64,000 bases of DNA, taken from the NCBI GenBank assembly GCA_946622415.1, contig CAMOPX010000004.1:32009-96008 (forward strand), in the 5' to 3' direction. Both the position numbers and the translations under genes were made by a program. Below, one piece after another: positions 45,157 to 55,153 of the stretch. The stretch is from an uncultured bacterium (GTDB lineage: Bacteria; Cyanobacteriota; Vampirovibrionia; Gastranaerophilales; Gastranaerophilaceae). The first letter of the stretch is position 1; every line of letters begins with the position of its first letter. The notes under the pieces were generated by a model, which saw only the letters and a list, made by a program, of their open reading frames with translations, was not told the origin of the DNA and ran no database searches.

Positions 45157-46335
45157 TTATGCCCTAACATTTGCAAGTAAATTATTAATCAATTGTCTTG
45201 CGACTCTAGGCGAAGCTGAGCCTTTTTTTAGCGCATATTTTTGAACTTCTTGAATTATAATTTCATCATTCAATTCAACATTCAATTCGTGTGCTATTGC
45301 AAGAGCAATTTCTTTAAATTCTTCGTTATTCGGCTTTTGGAACAGAAGATTTATACCGAATCTTTCCGACAGTGAGCTTATTTCATTTATTGTATCGTTA
45401 AGGTGAATTTCATCACCCTCACGGGATTTAAAGCTTTCTTTAATCAGATGTCTTCTGTTAGATGTGGCATAAATAACGGCATTTTCGGGACATTGCACCA
45501 AAGCACCCTCTAAAATCGCTTTTGTAGTAGAGAGGGAATCATCAGTATCGGAAAACGAAATATCATCCGCAAATATAATAAATTTATAAGGTAATTCCGC
45601 AAGTTTTAAATACAATTTATCCAAATTAATTAAATTATCTTTAAAAATCTGAACCATTTTTATTTCCGGAAATTCATTCAACAAAGCTCTTACGCTCGTA
45701 GATTTTCCACAGCCTGCATCTCCGTACAAAAGTATATTATTAACTTTTAGACCTTTCAATAAAGATGAAGTATTATTGTACAAAACTTCTTTTTGTTTTT
45801 TGTACCCTTTTAAAGACGCAAAAGTCATTTTTTCATTTATGGAAACAGGTTCAATTTCTTGTTTATTGTTGAAAACAAAAGTTCTGTTGTTAGCAAAAAT
45901 TTTGTTTTCATTTGTTGTTTTAAATTCGTCAAGCGCAAATTTTACGATACTTGTTTTATAATCAGGCATGGTGTCTATAACATAGCCTAATTCGGGGAAA
46001 TCGTTTTTTAATATTTTTTTTATATCCAAAATATCAATTTTAGAAAGTGATGATAAAATAACAAATTCTCTTTCGATTTCCTGTTTAAAGTTTTTATCAA
46101 TTTTTTCGTTTAGAACGCAATTTTTCAAATATATAGAAAAATCTTTTTCTATATCGGATTTTATGGAATACATAAATTCCGAATATTTTTCTAAAATAGA
46201 ATCCAAATCATTGCCTAAAACAACTTCTTTTAAAAAAGAAATAAAATTTTTTATTACGGAATCATTTTTTATATTTTTAAAATGAATTAAAAAATGAGTC
46301 TGGAAATATATTTGTTCAATCTGTTTTTTATTCAT
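45157..46335 (-). CDS. DUF815-family AAA+ ATPase
   Basis: 392 residues. The N-terminal half is helical; the AAA+ domain has Walker A LLYGDAGCGKSTSVRALLNE, Walker B IIFADDISF, and sensor-1 YATSNRRHLI, which is characteristic of the DUF815/PF05673 family. Function unknown; widespread in bacteria. It lies one nt after the glgX stop, so it is part of the DUF1015-glgX-DUF815 operon. Confidence 0.88.
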   Translation of the reverse strand: MNKKQIEQIYFQTHFLIHFKNIKNDSVIKNFISFLKEVVLGNDLDSILEKYSEFMYSIKSDIEKDFSIYLKNCVLNEKIDKNFKQEIEREFVILSSLSKIDILDIKKILKNDFPELGYVIDTMPDYKTSIVKFALDEFKTTNENKIFANNRTFVFNNKQEIEPVSINEKMTFASLKGYKKQKEVLYNNTSSLLKGLKVNNILLYGDAGCGKSTSVRALLNEFPEIKMVQIFKDNLINLDKLYLKLAELPYKFIIFADDISFSDTDDSLSTTKAILEGALVQCPENAVIYATSNRRHLIKESFKSREGDEIHLNDTINEISSLSERFGINLLFQKPNNEEFKEIALAIAHELNVELNDEIIIQEVQKYALKKGSASPRVARQLINNLLANVRA

Positions 46336-46336
46336 A

Positions 46337-48457
46337 TTATCTTTCTATAAAAATTGCCATGGCTTCGGGGTTGAGAGTGTATTTGCTTTCTATATAGTTT
46401 TTTGCGCTGAATTCAATGTTGTCGTATATAGAAGTATCAACACAACTGTACCAGAATTTGTTTTCTTTATTTTCAGGCAGAGTAATCAGCATTTTGCCTT
46501 CACTTTTGCTCAATGCAATATAGATTCTCTTGTCTTCCGCATTTATTAAGATACCGAAAAATAAATCAAAACAGTTGTTCCAGTAGCCGTCATTGTCATT
46601 TTGGGCAATTTGTCCGTTATCATAGTGATAAGTTAAATTTTTAACAAAATCGTTGCTTTTGAATATAGGGTTTTCGTTGCGGAATTTAATCAGGTTTCTT
46701 GTATATTCCATAATACGATTTTCAAAGGTATTTGGTTTAATACCTTTTGCCCAATTCAGGTAGTTTGTTGCGTCATCTTTGTTATAACTGTTATTGTTAC
46801 CGTTTTTTGTGTGCATAATAATATCGCCGATTTGCAACATCGGAATACCGTAAGAAAGCATTAAAAATGCCAATTGTTTTTTGATTGCATTTTCTTGTCT
46901 GTATTGATTACCTCTGTAATCTCCGCATATTTCCCAGTCGGAGCCGCCCGATGTAGATTGGCTTTTTCTTGTAAAATTATTTAAATCAAAAAGAGTAAAA
47001 CCGTCATGGGATGCTATATAATTAACTGATTTATTAATACCTTTAAATCTTGAAGGAGTACCCTCAAAAATCTCTCTCATCTGTCTTGGGGTAACTTCTG
47101 TAGGTTTTAGAGTAATTTTTCTGATTGTATCTCTTGATATATCATTCCACTCTGCCCAAAAATCGGGGAAATTGCCTAATTGATAACAATCTCTGCCGCC
47201 ACAGGTCCAAGGTTCAGCGATTAAAACTATACCTTCCTGCGCCTGTGCAAAATTATCAACAACATTTATTCCTTTTTCTTTCAATTTTGTTTTTAAATTA
47301 TGGGCAAGCGATTCAAAACTGTTGTATATTTCTTCACATCCTGCACCGCATTCCAATAATGCTGCCGCTAAATCAAAACGAAAGGCATCCACTCCTTGAT
47401 TTGCCCAGTATGCTAAAGAATCAACAACCAAATCCATAACGCCATCAACAGAAACATTAAAATCATTTCCGCAGCCTGAATTTGAACGATAGTAACCGTT
47501 TTTGAATACTTTGTAATAAGATGCGTTATCAATCAAAGCATATGATAATAAAATCGCATCGTTTGTATTGTGGTTTACAAGTCCTGCTTCGCCGGTGTGA
47601 TTATAAACCATATCCATACATACTTTTATTCCGTTTTTGTGAAATTCGTCTATCATCATACGAAATTCATTTATCAAATTGCCGTATGATTTATCGTATG
47701 CGTACCTTCTTGCTAAACTGAAATACCCTAAAGGCATGTAACCCCAGTAGTTATAACCGTTTTGTTTTGCGTCAAATTCATTCAAGGGCAAAAATTCGAC
47801 CATTGTGATTCCCAAATTTTTAATGTTTTTAGCAAATTTACCTGCACCCTTGTATGTACCGTTTTCTACTATATTTGCATTTTGGGTCAAATCTTTTATG
47901 TGAACTTCGCCTATTATTTCATCCATAAAAGGACGGGGAGAAATTTTTGAAACTCTGAATTTAGGAGCTTTAAAAAATACTGATTTCGGCGCCCATTTGG
48001 CATTATCAGTAATATGAAAATTGCTTCCCGAACGGAACATATTAAATCCCGGATTAACGTCGCTGGGCAAGTGCGAAATCTCGGTTGAATAAGGGTCATA
48101 AGCAATTTTATTGGGATCAAATCTGTTTCCTTTTTCATCAAATTTTGATTTAAATCCGATATCTGTGCCTGCAACAAAATTTTCATCATAATCCCAATTC
48201 GGGCCAAAAACCCTGTAACCATAGAAAAACGGTTTTTTAGTACAATTTAAAATGTAATCTTTTACTTTTGTCTGCCAAATATTGTTTTCGCCTTTTTCCA
48301 TATTCAAGGTCATGATGGCTTCTTCGCCCTGCGGTTTATCGAAAATACAAAGCAGAACTTTGGTCGCATTTTTTGAAAACAATCTAAATTCGACGGTTTT
48401 TTCTTCCTCGTTGTATTTTACTCCGTATGACATTGGATTTGTTTGAAAATTTTCCAT
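46337..48457 (-). CDS. glgX: Glycogen debranching enzyme (GlgX/isoamylase)
   Basis: 706 residues. An N-terminal early-set domain (about 1-150) is followed by a GH13 barrel with VCMDMVYNHTGEAG, the nucleophile in GVDAFRFDLAAALL, the acid/base in VLIAEPW, and the stabiliser in NYIASHDGFTLFD, and a C-terminal beta domain. It hydrolyses alpha-1,6 branches in glycogen. The gene lies 8 nt after the DUF1015 gene. Other glycogen genes are not in the window. Confidence 0.92.
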   Translation of the reverse strand: MENFQTNPMSYGVKYNEEEKTVEFRLFSKNATKVLLCIFDKPQGEEAIMTLNMEKGENNIWQTKVKDYILNCTKKPFFYGYRVFGPNWDYDENFVAGTDIGFKSKFDEKGNRFDPNKIAYDPYSTEISHLPSDVNPGFNMFRSGSNFHITDNAKWAPKSVFFKAPKFRVSKISPRPFMDEIIGEVHIKDLTQNANIVENGTYKGAGKFAKNIKNLGITMVEFLPLNEFDAKQNGYNYWGYMPLGYFSLARRYAYDKSYGNLINEFRMMIDEFHKNGIKVCMDMVYNHTGEAGLVNHNTNDAILLSYALIDNASYYKVFKNGYYRSNSGCGNDFNVSVDGVMDLVVDSLAYWANQGVDAFRFDLAAALLECGAGCEEIYNSFESLAHNLKTKLKEKGINVVDNFAQAQEGIVLIAEPWTCGGRDCYQLGNFPDFWAEWNDISRDTIRKITLKPTEVTPRQMREIFEGTPSRFKGINKSVNYIASHDGFTLFDLNNFTRKSQSTSGGSDWEICGDYRGNQYRQENAIKKQLAFLMLSYGIPMLQIGDIIMHTKNGNNNSYNKDDATNYLNWAKGIKPNTFENRIMEYTRNLIKFRNENPIFKSNDFVKNLTYHYDNGQIAQNDNDGYWNNCFDLFFGILINAEDKRIYIALSKSEGKMLITLPENKENKFWYSCVDTSIYDNIEFSAKNYIESKYTLNPEAMAIFIER

Positions 48458-48465
48458 AACTTTAC

Positions 48466-49707
48466 CTATATAAGCGGATTTATAACTATTCCCGACAATA
48501 ATTTCGGATAAAAGTAAGTAGATTTTTGAGGCATTCTTTCGCCTGCTGATGAAATATTAATTATATCTTCCATTTTGGGATATGCCATAATAAATACGGC
48601 AGAAGCCCCTTGGTTTATGGCATTAAATGAAACTTCTTCTTTCTTTTCATATTTAATACCGTTTTGTGCCATTAATTCTTCGTTTTTAAAACCTAATTCA
48701 CCTTTCAAGATTAATTCATGGAGTACCATTAAATCTAATTTTTGAAGCGAAGGTGCGGAATTTACTTTTTTTTCTTCGTCTTTTTTAAGTTTTAAAACGT
48801 AGAATTTATTGTCATTTTTGATTATTAAGCCTGTTGTAATTTGTTTTTTGTTTTCTTTTTCAATACAATCCAAAAATTCTTCTTTGTCGTTTAACTCAAC
48901 AATATCGTAGTGTTTTTTAACGGCAGATAAGATTTCTTCTTTTGAAAAATCTTTTTCAACTATTCTGTGGGTAGGATAAATAATCAAATTTTCATCCGCA
49001 GCGTTTGTAAAGTAGCTCATGACGTATTTTGCTTCTTCGTTTTCGGGATGAAGTTTTGAATAGTTCATTGAAGTTTCATATCTGTGGTGACCGTCTGCAA
49101 TAAGCAGAGTCTTATCTTCGAGAGTTTTTTGAATAATTTTAATATCATCAACATCATCAATTAAATAAACAAGATTTTCGACACCTAAATCATCTGTTAC
49201 TTGCATATAGGGAGCTTTATCGAGGTATTTTTGAACCATTTTTTCGATTGTTTGCGTTTTATCATTGTAAACCATAAAAATTTGAGAGAAAAACGCACCC
49301 GTTGCAGTGACCAAATTTAATCTGTCCTGTTTCGGTCCGCCCATTGTAAATTCGTGGGGCAATATTTTTTTTGTTGAGAAGTCTTCGATTTTATTTCTTG
49401 CAATAAAACCTTTTCTTTCAATTTTTTTGCCTTTTTCGTTTGTATATTTTTGAATAATATAAAAAATCGAAGGTTTTTGTGTTTTGATTAAAATGTTTTC
49501 ATTTTTCCAGTTTTCAAAATCACGCTTAGCGCTTCCGTATTTGTCTTCTTCCTTGGATAAAATGAGTCTTACAATATTATATTTGCTTCTTTCGTATAAA
49601 TCTTGTTGATATTTTGAATCAATAACGTCATATGGAGGGGCTATGACATCTTTAATATCAACTTTATTTTGATTGTAAACATATGCATTTAACGGTAAAA
49701 TTTCCAT
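48466..49707 (-). CDS. DUF1015-family protein
   Basis: 413 residues. Features of the family are PPYDVIDSKYQQDLYERSKYN, GPKQDRLNL, LLIADGHHRYETSMNYSK, and the YPTHRIVE block. The function of the family is unknown, although many genomes place it next to serine biosynthesis genes; here serA is 1.1 kb further on the same strand side. First gene of the glgX operon. Confidence 0.85.
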   Translation of the reverse strand: MEILPLNAYVYNQNKVDIKDVIAPPYDVIDSKYQQDLYERSKYNIVRLILSKEEDKYGSAKRDFENWKNENILIKTQKPSIFYIIQKYTNEKGKKIERKGFIARNKIEDFSTKKILPHEFTMGGPKQDRLNLVTATGAFFSQIFMVYNDKTQTIEKMVQKYLDKAPYMQVTDDLGVENLVYLIDDVDDIKIIQKTLEDKTLLIADGHHRYETSMNYSKLHPENEEAKYVMSYFTNAADENLIIYPTHRIVEKDFSKEEILSAVKKHYDIVELNDKEEFLDCIEKENKKQITTGLIIKNDNKFYVLKLKKDEEKKVNSAPSLQKLDLMVLHELILKGELGFKNEELMAQNGIKYEKKEEVSFNAINQGASAVFIMAYPKMEDIINISSAGERMPQKSTYFYPKLLSGIVINPLI

Positions 49708-49854
49708 CTTTTCCTCCCTGTTTAATAAAAATATAGTTACATTTTACAACAAAAATGTAAAGTTTGGTAAAATTGTTAAGATTTAGGCAATTTTTATATT
49801 CAAAAATACTTTATTAACATGTGTGTATATTTATAAAAAGGTTAGTTTTAGATT

Positions 49855-50724
49855 ATGAGTGAAACGATTGAAAAAATCGGTATCCCGAAAACTTTAAAAG
49901 CTAAAACCGCATTTTTGGAAAACAAACTGCAAAACATTGAAGATGAGCAGGGTATATTCGGAAAAATGTGGAACGGTACAAAAGAACTCACGGGTATTGG
50001 AACTTCTCAAAAAGAATGTGAAACCATGCTCAAAAAATTTGAGAAGGGTGATATTACATTTGAAGAAGCTGTTGAATATTTAAACGGTTTTGAACAAAAA
50101 CAAGAAAACATGACAGAATTGGCAAAAAATATTGCAACAGGCGTCGGAGCTATTGCGTTTGCAACAGTAACGGCAGGAACGGGATTGGGCTTTGTTGCGG
50201 CGGCGCAAGCAGGCGCACCTATTGGTGCTGCAATAAAAACAACGCTCGGATTAGCTGATAGAATAACGAACAATGTTGATAATGATGCATTTGATACAAA
50301 AGAAATAGTAAAAGATGCCGTATCAGGTGCCGTAACCGGAACAACGAGCGCCGTTTCATCGGGTATTATGAAGGGAATCAACAATTCAAGTCTTCAAACC
50401 ACTTTGTTAAATGGTGCGAAATGCGGTGCCAAGTGCGGTGCAATAGCAGGTTCAACAAGCTATTTAACCGATACGGCTCTTGAGGAGAATAAAAAATTCA
50501 ATTTCGGCGAGCTGACAAAAGCAACCGCAACTTCATCCATAGTATCAAGCGTGGTTGGCGCGGGTGTCGGCGCGGGAATGTTTGGTTCTGCGGAATTGAG
50601 CGGAAATGTGGGAAAAGTTGTTGATAAAACTACAAGTCAAGTGATTATGCAGGACTCTACAACAAGTTCTTTAAGAAAGATTTTAGGACGTGGGGTAAAG
50701 GATGCGGCAGCAGCTGTCGCATAA
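49855..50724 (+). CDS. Glycine-zipper protein, stand-alone homologue of the RSH-like protein's N-terminal module
   Basis: 289 residues. Residues 29-245 align by eye with 60-283 of the 741-residue protein: DEQGIFGKMWNGTK, C-x3-(6)-EKGDITFEEAVEYLNGF, KNIATGVGAI, GAPIGAAIK, DRITNNVDNDAFDTKEIVKD, SGIMKGI. It stops before any catalytic domain, ending DAAAAVA. The long Gly/Ala hydrophobic stretch may be a membrane-inserting domain. It is monocistronic with a terminator. It could be an orphan after loss of a toxin domain, or an accessory to the system. Confidence 0.65.
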   Translation: MSETIEKIGIPKTLKAKTAFLENKLQNIEDEQGIFGKMWNGTKELTGIGTSQKECETMLKKFEKGDITFEEAVEYLNGFEQKQENMTELAKNIATGVGAIAFATVTAGTGLGFVAAAQAGAPIGAAIKTTLGLADRITNNVDNDAFDTKEIVKDAVSGAVTGTTSAVSSGIMKGINNSSLQTTLLNGAKCGAKCGAIAGSTSYLTDTALEENKKFNFGELTKATATSSIVSSVVGAGVGAGMFGSAELSGNVGKVVDKTTSQVIMQDSTTSSLRKILGRGVKDAAAAVA

Positions 50725-50757
50725 GTGTTGTAGTTAGCGAAAGGAAAGTTTAAAAAG

Positions 50758-50802
50758 AAAGACCTCGTTTACGTATATTTACGATAAGGGAGGTCTTTTT
50801 TG
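50758..50802 (+). terminator. Terminator after the stand-alone glycine-zipper gene
   Basis: A 9-bp stem AAAGACCTC / GAGGTCTTT around a 23-nt inner region, followed by TTTT. It lies 34 nt past the stop and 19 nt before the convergent serA stop. Confidence 0.8.
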
Positions 50803-50820
50803 ATTATATGTATCGGGTTT

Positions 50821-52398
50821 TTATAAACTGATACATATTGCTTCATCAACACCGTCAATTTTTGAAATCTTGTCCAGTGTTGTTTGTTGTACTTTTGTAT
50901 CGATGCTGATAATCATTATTGATTTATCAGATTTGTCTGTATTTTGTGCAACCTGCATGCCGGAAATATTAATATTGTCAGCTCCCAATACACTTGCAAC
51001 CTGAGCAACCATATTTGGTTTATCAATGTGCGGAACAAAGAGCATAAATTCTTTTGCTTCTATTGAAGCTGTATAATTATTTATTTTTGTGATTCTTCTT
51101 ATGTCTTTTGCGATAAGAGTACCTTTAACAAGTGTTTCGCCTTCTGACGTTACCAATCTCACGGAAATAGAGTTTTCGTTTGAATTTACTTTTGAAGTTT
51201 CAACCTCTATTCCTCTTTGTTTTGCAACCAAAGGAGCGTTAACGTAATTTATTCCCAACATATTAGATGAAATAACACCTTTTAATATGGCAATTTCAAG
51301 AGGAGATACGTCTTTTTCGTTTAATTCTCCCGATGTTATTACGCTTATTTCTTTAATTGCACCTTTAGAAATTTGGCAGGCAATAGAAGCAACATTTTCC
51401 GCTAACGGCATATAGTCTTTTACGGCCTCTAATTTTTGAGGTTTCAGAGCGGGGATATTTATTGCACTTGTTGCGTTTCTTCCTTCCAATACATCAACCA
51501 CCTGTTGAGCAACATCGACAGCAACATTTATTTGCGCTTCGTCCGTGCTTGCACCCAAATGAGGAGTCAAAATTGCCTGTTTTTCAAATTTTAAAAGCGG
51601 AGAAGATGCAATATTCTTTTCATCCTCAAAAACATCTATTGCACATTGAGCAACCTGACCGTCTTCAAGAGCTTTTGCAAGTGCCGCTTCATCTATTATT
51701 CCGCCTCTTGCGCAATTTATTATTCTGACACCTTTTTTCATTCTGTTGATTGTGTTTGTATTGATTAAACCCGTAGTTTCTTTTGTTTTTGGAGTGTGAA
51801 TTGTTATGTAATCACATAAGCCCCAAAAATCGTCAAGATGTTTAATATAGGTTGCGCCCATTTTTTCAACAATTTCTTGGTTTGCAAACGGATCAAATAC
51901 TACAACCTTCATTCCTAGTGCCATAGCAACATTCGCAACGTGAGAGCCGATTTTACCCAGTCCTATTATACCTAATGTTTTATTAAACACTTCGACACCC
52001 GTAAATTTAGAGCGTTCCCACAAACCTTGTTTTATTGAAGCATTTGCCATCGGAATATTTCTGCTCATAGCCATCATCATAGCGATAGTGTGTTCGGCTG
52101 CAGCGTGGGTATTTCCGTCAGGTGAATTAACAACAATAATACCTTTTGCAGTTGCTGCCGCTATATCAATGTTGTCTACTCCGACACCCGCTCTTGCGAT
52201 TACTTTTAGATTTTCTGCTTTTTCTATTATTTTTGCCGTTACCTTTGTTTGTGAACGGACAAGTATAGCATCATATTGACCGATTATTTCGCATAATTTA
52301 TCTTCCTCCATTGTCGGAAGATTATCCACTTCTGCAACGCGTGCCACAATGTCTACAGCTAAATCATTAATTTTATCCGTTATCAATACCTTTGTCAT
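50821..52398 (-). CDS. serA: D-3-phosphoglycerate dehydrogenase
   Basis: 525 residues from the ATG at 52398, which has GGGAG upstream and begins MTKVLITDKINDLAVD, whereas a longer reading frame starting at 52482 adds only unlike sequence overlapping the acetyltransferase gene. The Rossmann motif is GIIGLGKIGSHVA, with CARGGIIDEAALAKAL and HLGASTDEAQ. The C-terminal ASB-type domain and an ACT domain (FVPHIDKPNMVAQVASVLG) place it in the long SerA class found in many bacteria. It oxidises 3-phosphoglycerate as the first step to serine, and is probably inhibited by serine through the ACT domain. It is 22 nt downstream of the acetyltransferase gene. Confidence 0.94.
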   Translation of the reverse strand: MTKVLITDKINDLAVDIVARVAEVDNLPTMEEDKLCEIIGQYDAILVRSQTKVTAKIIEKAENLKVIARAGVGVDNIDIAAATAKGIIVVNSPDGNTHAAAEHTIAMMMAMSRNIPMANASIKQGLWERSKFTGVEVFNKTLGIIGLGKIGSHVANVAMALGMKVVVFDPFANQEIVEKMGATYIKHLDDFWGLCDYITIHTPKTKETTGLINTNTINRMKKGVRIINCARGGIIDEAALAKALEDGQVAQCAIDVFEDEKNIASSPLLKFEKQAILTPHLGASTDEAQINVAVDVAQQVVDVLEGRNATSAINIPALKPQKLEAVKDYMPLAENVASIACQISKGAIKEISVITSGELNEKDVSPLEIAILKGVISSNMLGINYVNAPLVAKQRGIEVETSKVNSNENSISVRLVTSEGETLVKGTLIAKDIRRITKINNYTASIEAKEFMLFVPHIDKPNMVAQVASVLGADNINISGMQVAQNTDKSDKSIMIISIDTKVQQTTLDKISKIDGVDEAICISL

Positions 52399-52420
52399 TT
52401 TTACTCCCTTGAATTTTTTA

Positions 52421-53395
52421 CTATCCCTTTGGCAAGTATGCTTGAGAATATTTGTAAGATTGAATAAATCCGACTTCCTCATACATTCTTACCGCACTTT
52501 TTAAATTTAAGTCCAAACTTGCATTAAGCTCATTCAATTCTATAATACCGCTTTGGCTCAATTTTACAATATCCAATACCGAGGCCTTAACCATGGGAAT
52601 TGAAAGTTTTTGTTTTCTGTGTTGTTCCACAATACCTATTAAAGGCAAGTTGCCGATTCCGTCACCTGTCACATTTGCCAGACAAAAGCCCACAAGTTTA
52701 TTTTCATAAAGAAGGATTTTGCTCGCCTGCGGCAAGAATCTTCCGTATATAGAAGTTGTGATTTTGTGTGTAATATCACGACATCCTTCAATAGAAGAAA
52801 ATCTCGGGTCATAATTAACATCTGATGAATCTTTGAAAGAACTGTGTATAGCAAACGCAAGTTCTTCAAAGTATATATCTCTGTACGGAGTAAGCTTGTA
52901 TCCGATTGGAAATTCCAAAAAGCTATACTGTGCAACATTTTTAACCAATTGTTTGTTTTTAATATCGAAAACTACGACTCCCGTATCAATAAATTGGAAA
53001 TTGTATTTTGATATTGTTTTTCTAAAGCTTTCTTGTATTCCGAGCATTGCATAGCTAACAGCCGCATATTTGCGGAGTTCTTTTGTTTCTTCTAAAAATC
53101 TTTCAAAGAGCTGTTTTCTCTTTTCGTCAATATCATCATTTCCTAAACAGTGAATAACAAACAGTTCTATTACATCGTTAGGAACGGTAGTATATGCCAA
53201 AAATCCCGTAGGAATGGAATCTTCCAGTAGAATTATGCAATTGATAAGTTTATTGTTATATGATTCGATAAAATCATCATAAGTTAACGGGTCAATTTCA
53301 AATTTGTAATCGGTTCTGGCTTTAAGGCGGAAATCGTTGTACGCACCTTGGAATACTCTAAAATATTTTTCTTCTAATATAGCTATTTCGTACAT
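52421..53395 (-). CDS. GNAT-like N-acetyltransferase (two-domain)
   Basis: 324 residues with two GNAT-like halves. The first half has LEDSIPTGFLAYTTVPNDVI and VIHCLGNDD; the second has LYENKLVGFCLANVTGDGIG, LIGIVEQHRKQKLSIPMVKA (the acetyl-CoA loop region) and LDLNLKSAVRMYEEVGFIQS, a pattern known from N-acetyltransferases that act on small amines. The substrate is not evident. It is the first gene of a two-gene unit with serA. Confidence 0.75.
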   Translation of the reverse strand: MYEIAILEEKYFRVFQGAYNDFRLKARTDYKFEIDPLTYDDFIESYNNKLINCIILLEDSIPTGFLAYTTVPNDVIELFVIHCLGNDDIDEKRKQLFERFLEETKELRKYAAVSYAMLGIQESFRKTISKYNFQFIDTGVVVFDIKNKQLVKNVAQYSFLEFPIGYKLTPYRDIYFEELAFAIHSSFKDSSDVNYDPRFSSIEGCRDITHKITTSIYGRFLPQASKILLYENKLVGFCLANVTGDGIGNLPLIGIVEQHRKQKLSIPMVKASVLDIVKLSQSGIIELNELNASLDLNLKSAVRMYEEVGFIQSYKYSQAYLPKG

Positions 53396-53492
53396 ATAAG
53401 CAATACATCCTTAGTTTTTACTGATTGTATCATGAGTACAATTATTTTTTCAAATTTTATGTTTAGTTTTGTATATTTGGAATTTTTGTGAG

Positions 53493-53537
53493 TTGTCATG
53501 CGTTTTTGTTGTAAAATTGTAAAAAATGGCATGACAA
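53493..53537. repeat. Inverted repeat upstream of dnaA
   Basis: A perfect 9-bp inverted pair TTGTCATGC (53493-53501) and GCATGACAA (53529-53537) with 27 nt between, 48 nt before the dnaA ATG. It may be an operator or hairpin in the dnaA leader. It is not a DnaA box (TTATCCACA-like). Its first arm shares eight bases with the start of the 13.36-kb repeat, so it may also be a related degenerate element. Confidence 0.5.
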
Positions 53538-53585
53538 AATTTTTTAGTTTGGTTGGATTAAAGATATTTTTAAGGGTATTAAAAT

Positions 53586-54986
53586 ATGCTGAAATCAAAA
53601 AAAGAGCAGGAAGGATGGGAAGTTTTCATTAATAAATTGAAAACGGCTTTGCCTGTGCCATCTCATACTTGGGTGGATGCACTCGCTCCTGCCGTGCCTA
53701 TTTTTGAAAATACGGAAGAAATCTTTTTAATTAAAAGTAATCAGCAATTCGGTATTGATTATCTTCAAAAAAAACATTTAAAACAAATAGAAGATTCATT
53801 TTTTGAAGCCACAAATCTGAAAAGACCCGTCAGATTTTGTTACGATGGAACCTTGAAAACAAAGAAAAAACAACCAAAACAAACCGAAGAACAAAAACAA
53901 CATGAACAAACCGCCATAAAAATGGAAAACCTTGCACAAATGCACTCCTTTTGTGGTTTAAATTTGAAATATACGTTTGAAAATTTTGTCGTGGGTAAAA
54001 ATTCGGAATTTGCATATAAAATTGCGCAAATGATTTCGGAAAAACCGGGGCAGGCAAAATTTAATCCTCTTTTTATTTCAGGAAGCGTAGGAATCGGAAA
54101 AACCCATCTTATGCAGGCCATTGGACATAAAATATTAAGAAATTTTCCGAATTTAAAAGTAAGATATACAAAAGCGGAAGAATTCGGAAACAAGCTCATA
54201 GAAACACTCAATACCTGTAAAAATCCTGCGGATTTAAATGAAAGAATGCGTAAATTCAGAGATATGCACAGAAATGTCGATGTTCTTTTAATAGATGATA
54301 TTCAATGGATTGACGGCAAAAAAAGAACAGAAGAAGAAATATTCAATACTTTTGATGCTTTATATCATGCAGGAAAACAAATTGTTTTCGCATCAGACCG
54401 TCCCTTATCGGCATTTGAACTTATTCCTGACAGATTGAGAAGCCGTTTTGAATGGGGAATAGAGGCCAATATTAAAGTTCCCGATTTGGAAACAAGAATT
54501 GAAATTGTAAAAAATTATGCGCGTATGTCTGATTTTCCTGTTTCCAATGAGGTTGCACTTCTTCTTGCAAAAGAATTCGATAATAACATAAGAGAATTAG
54601 AGGGTGCTTATAACAAAGCAAGCGCCTTGGCTTCCATTGACGGAGTGGAATTGGATATTGAAAATACAAAAGAATACTTAAAACTTTCGGAAAGAAAGAA
54701 AAAATATAATGTAAAAGACATTTTGAATACATGTTCAAAATATTTTAATGTGGAATTAAACGATATATTATCATCTGCAAGAGCAAAAGAAGTGGTGAAC
54801 GCAAGAAAATACGCAATTTATTTTGCAAGAGAATTAGCAGAATTATCATATCCCGAGCTTGCAAGAGAATTTAAGAAAAACCATACAACAATAATGTATC
54901 AGCATGATAAATTAAAATCGGAAATTAAAACAAACCGCGCCATGCAAATTATTACGGATGAATTGTGTGAATTGTTGAAAAAATAG
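53586..54986 (+). CDS. dnaA: Chromosomal replication initiator DnaA
   Basis: 466 residues. Order: helical N-terminal domain, a Lys/Gln-rich linker (about 90-118), AAA+ domain with Walker A ISGSVGIGKTHLMQAIGH and Walker B LLIDDIQWIDGK, sensor DRLRSRFEWG, and the C-terminal DNA-binding domain with ARKYAIYFARELAELSYPEL and HTTIMYQHDKL (canonical HTTVxH-type signature, changed at the end). It opens the chromosomal origin. In contrast to the classical arrangement no dnaN or rpmH adjoins it, and no cluster of DnaA boxes was seen nearby, so the origin is probably elsewhere. Confidence 0.94.
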   Translation: MLKSKKEQEGWEVFINKLKTALPVPSHTWVDALAPAVPIFENTEEIFLIKSNQQFGIDYLQKKHLKQIEDSFFEATNLKRPVRFCYDGTLKTKKKQPKQTEEQKQHEQTAIKMENLAQMHSFCGLNLKYTFENFVVGKNSEFAYKIAQMISEKPGQAKFNPLFISGSVGIGKTHLMQAIGHKILRNFPNLKVRYTKAEEFGNKLIETLNTCKNPADLNERMRKFRDMHRNVDVLLIDDIQWIDGKKRTEEEIFNTFDALYHAGKQIVFASDRPLSAFELIPDRLRSRFEWGIEANIKVPDLETRIEIVKNYARMSDFPVSNEVALLLAKEFDNNIRELEGAYNKASALASIDGVELDIENTKEYLKLSERKKKYNVKDILNTCSKYFNVELNDILSSARAKEVVNARKYAIYFARELAELSYPELAREFKKNHTTIMYQHDKLKSEIKTNRAMQIITDELCELLKK

Positions 54987-55153
54987 GGCAAAATTTCGAT
55001 TAAATCCGATAATAAATTTAAAATGTTCAGCTATATCCGGTTTTTTTATTGTTGTCTTTGAGATTTTTTAATATAAAACAAGCCCGTGTTTGTTTTAAGA
55101 AAAAAATTATCAAAAGATTATGAATTAATTTATAAAGTTTATCAAAATAATCC

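Noticed and set aside
53400..53585. oriC next to dnaA
   Set aside because: No TTATCCACA-type boxes or AT-rich 13-mers in an ordered array could be found.
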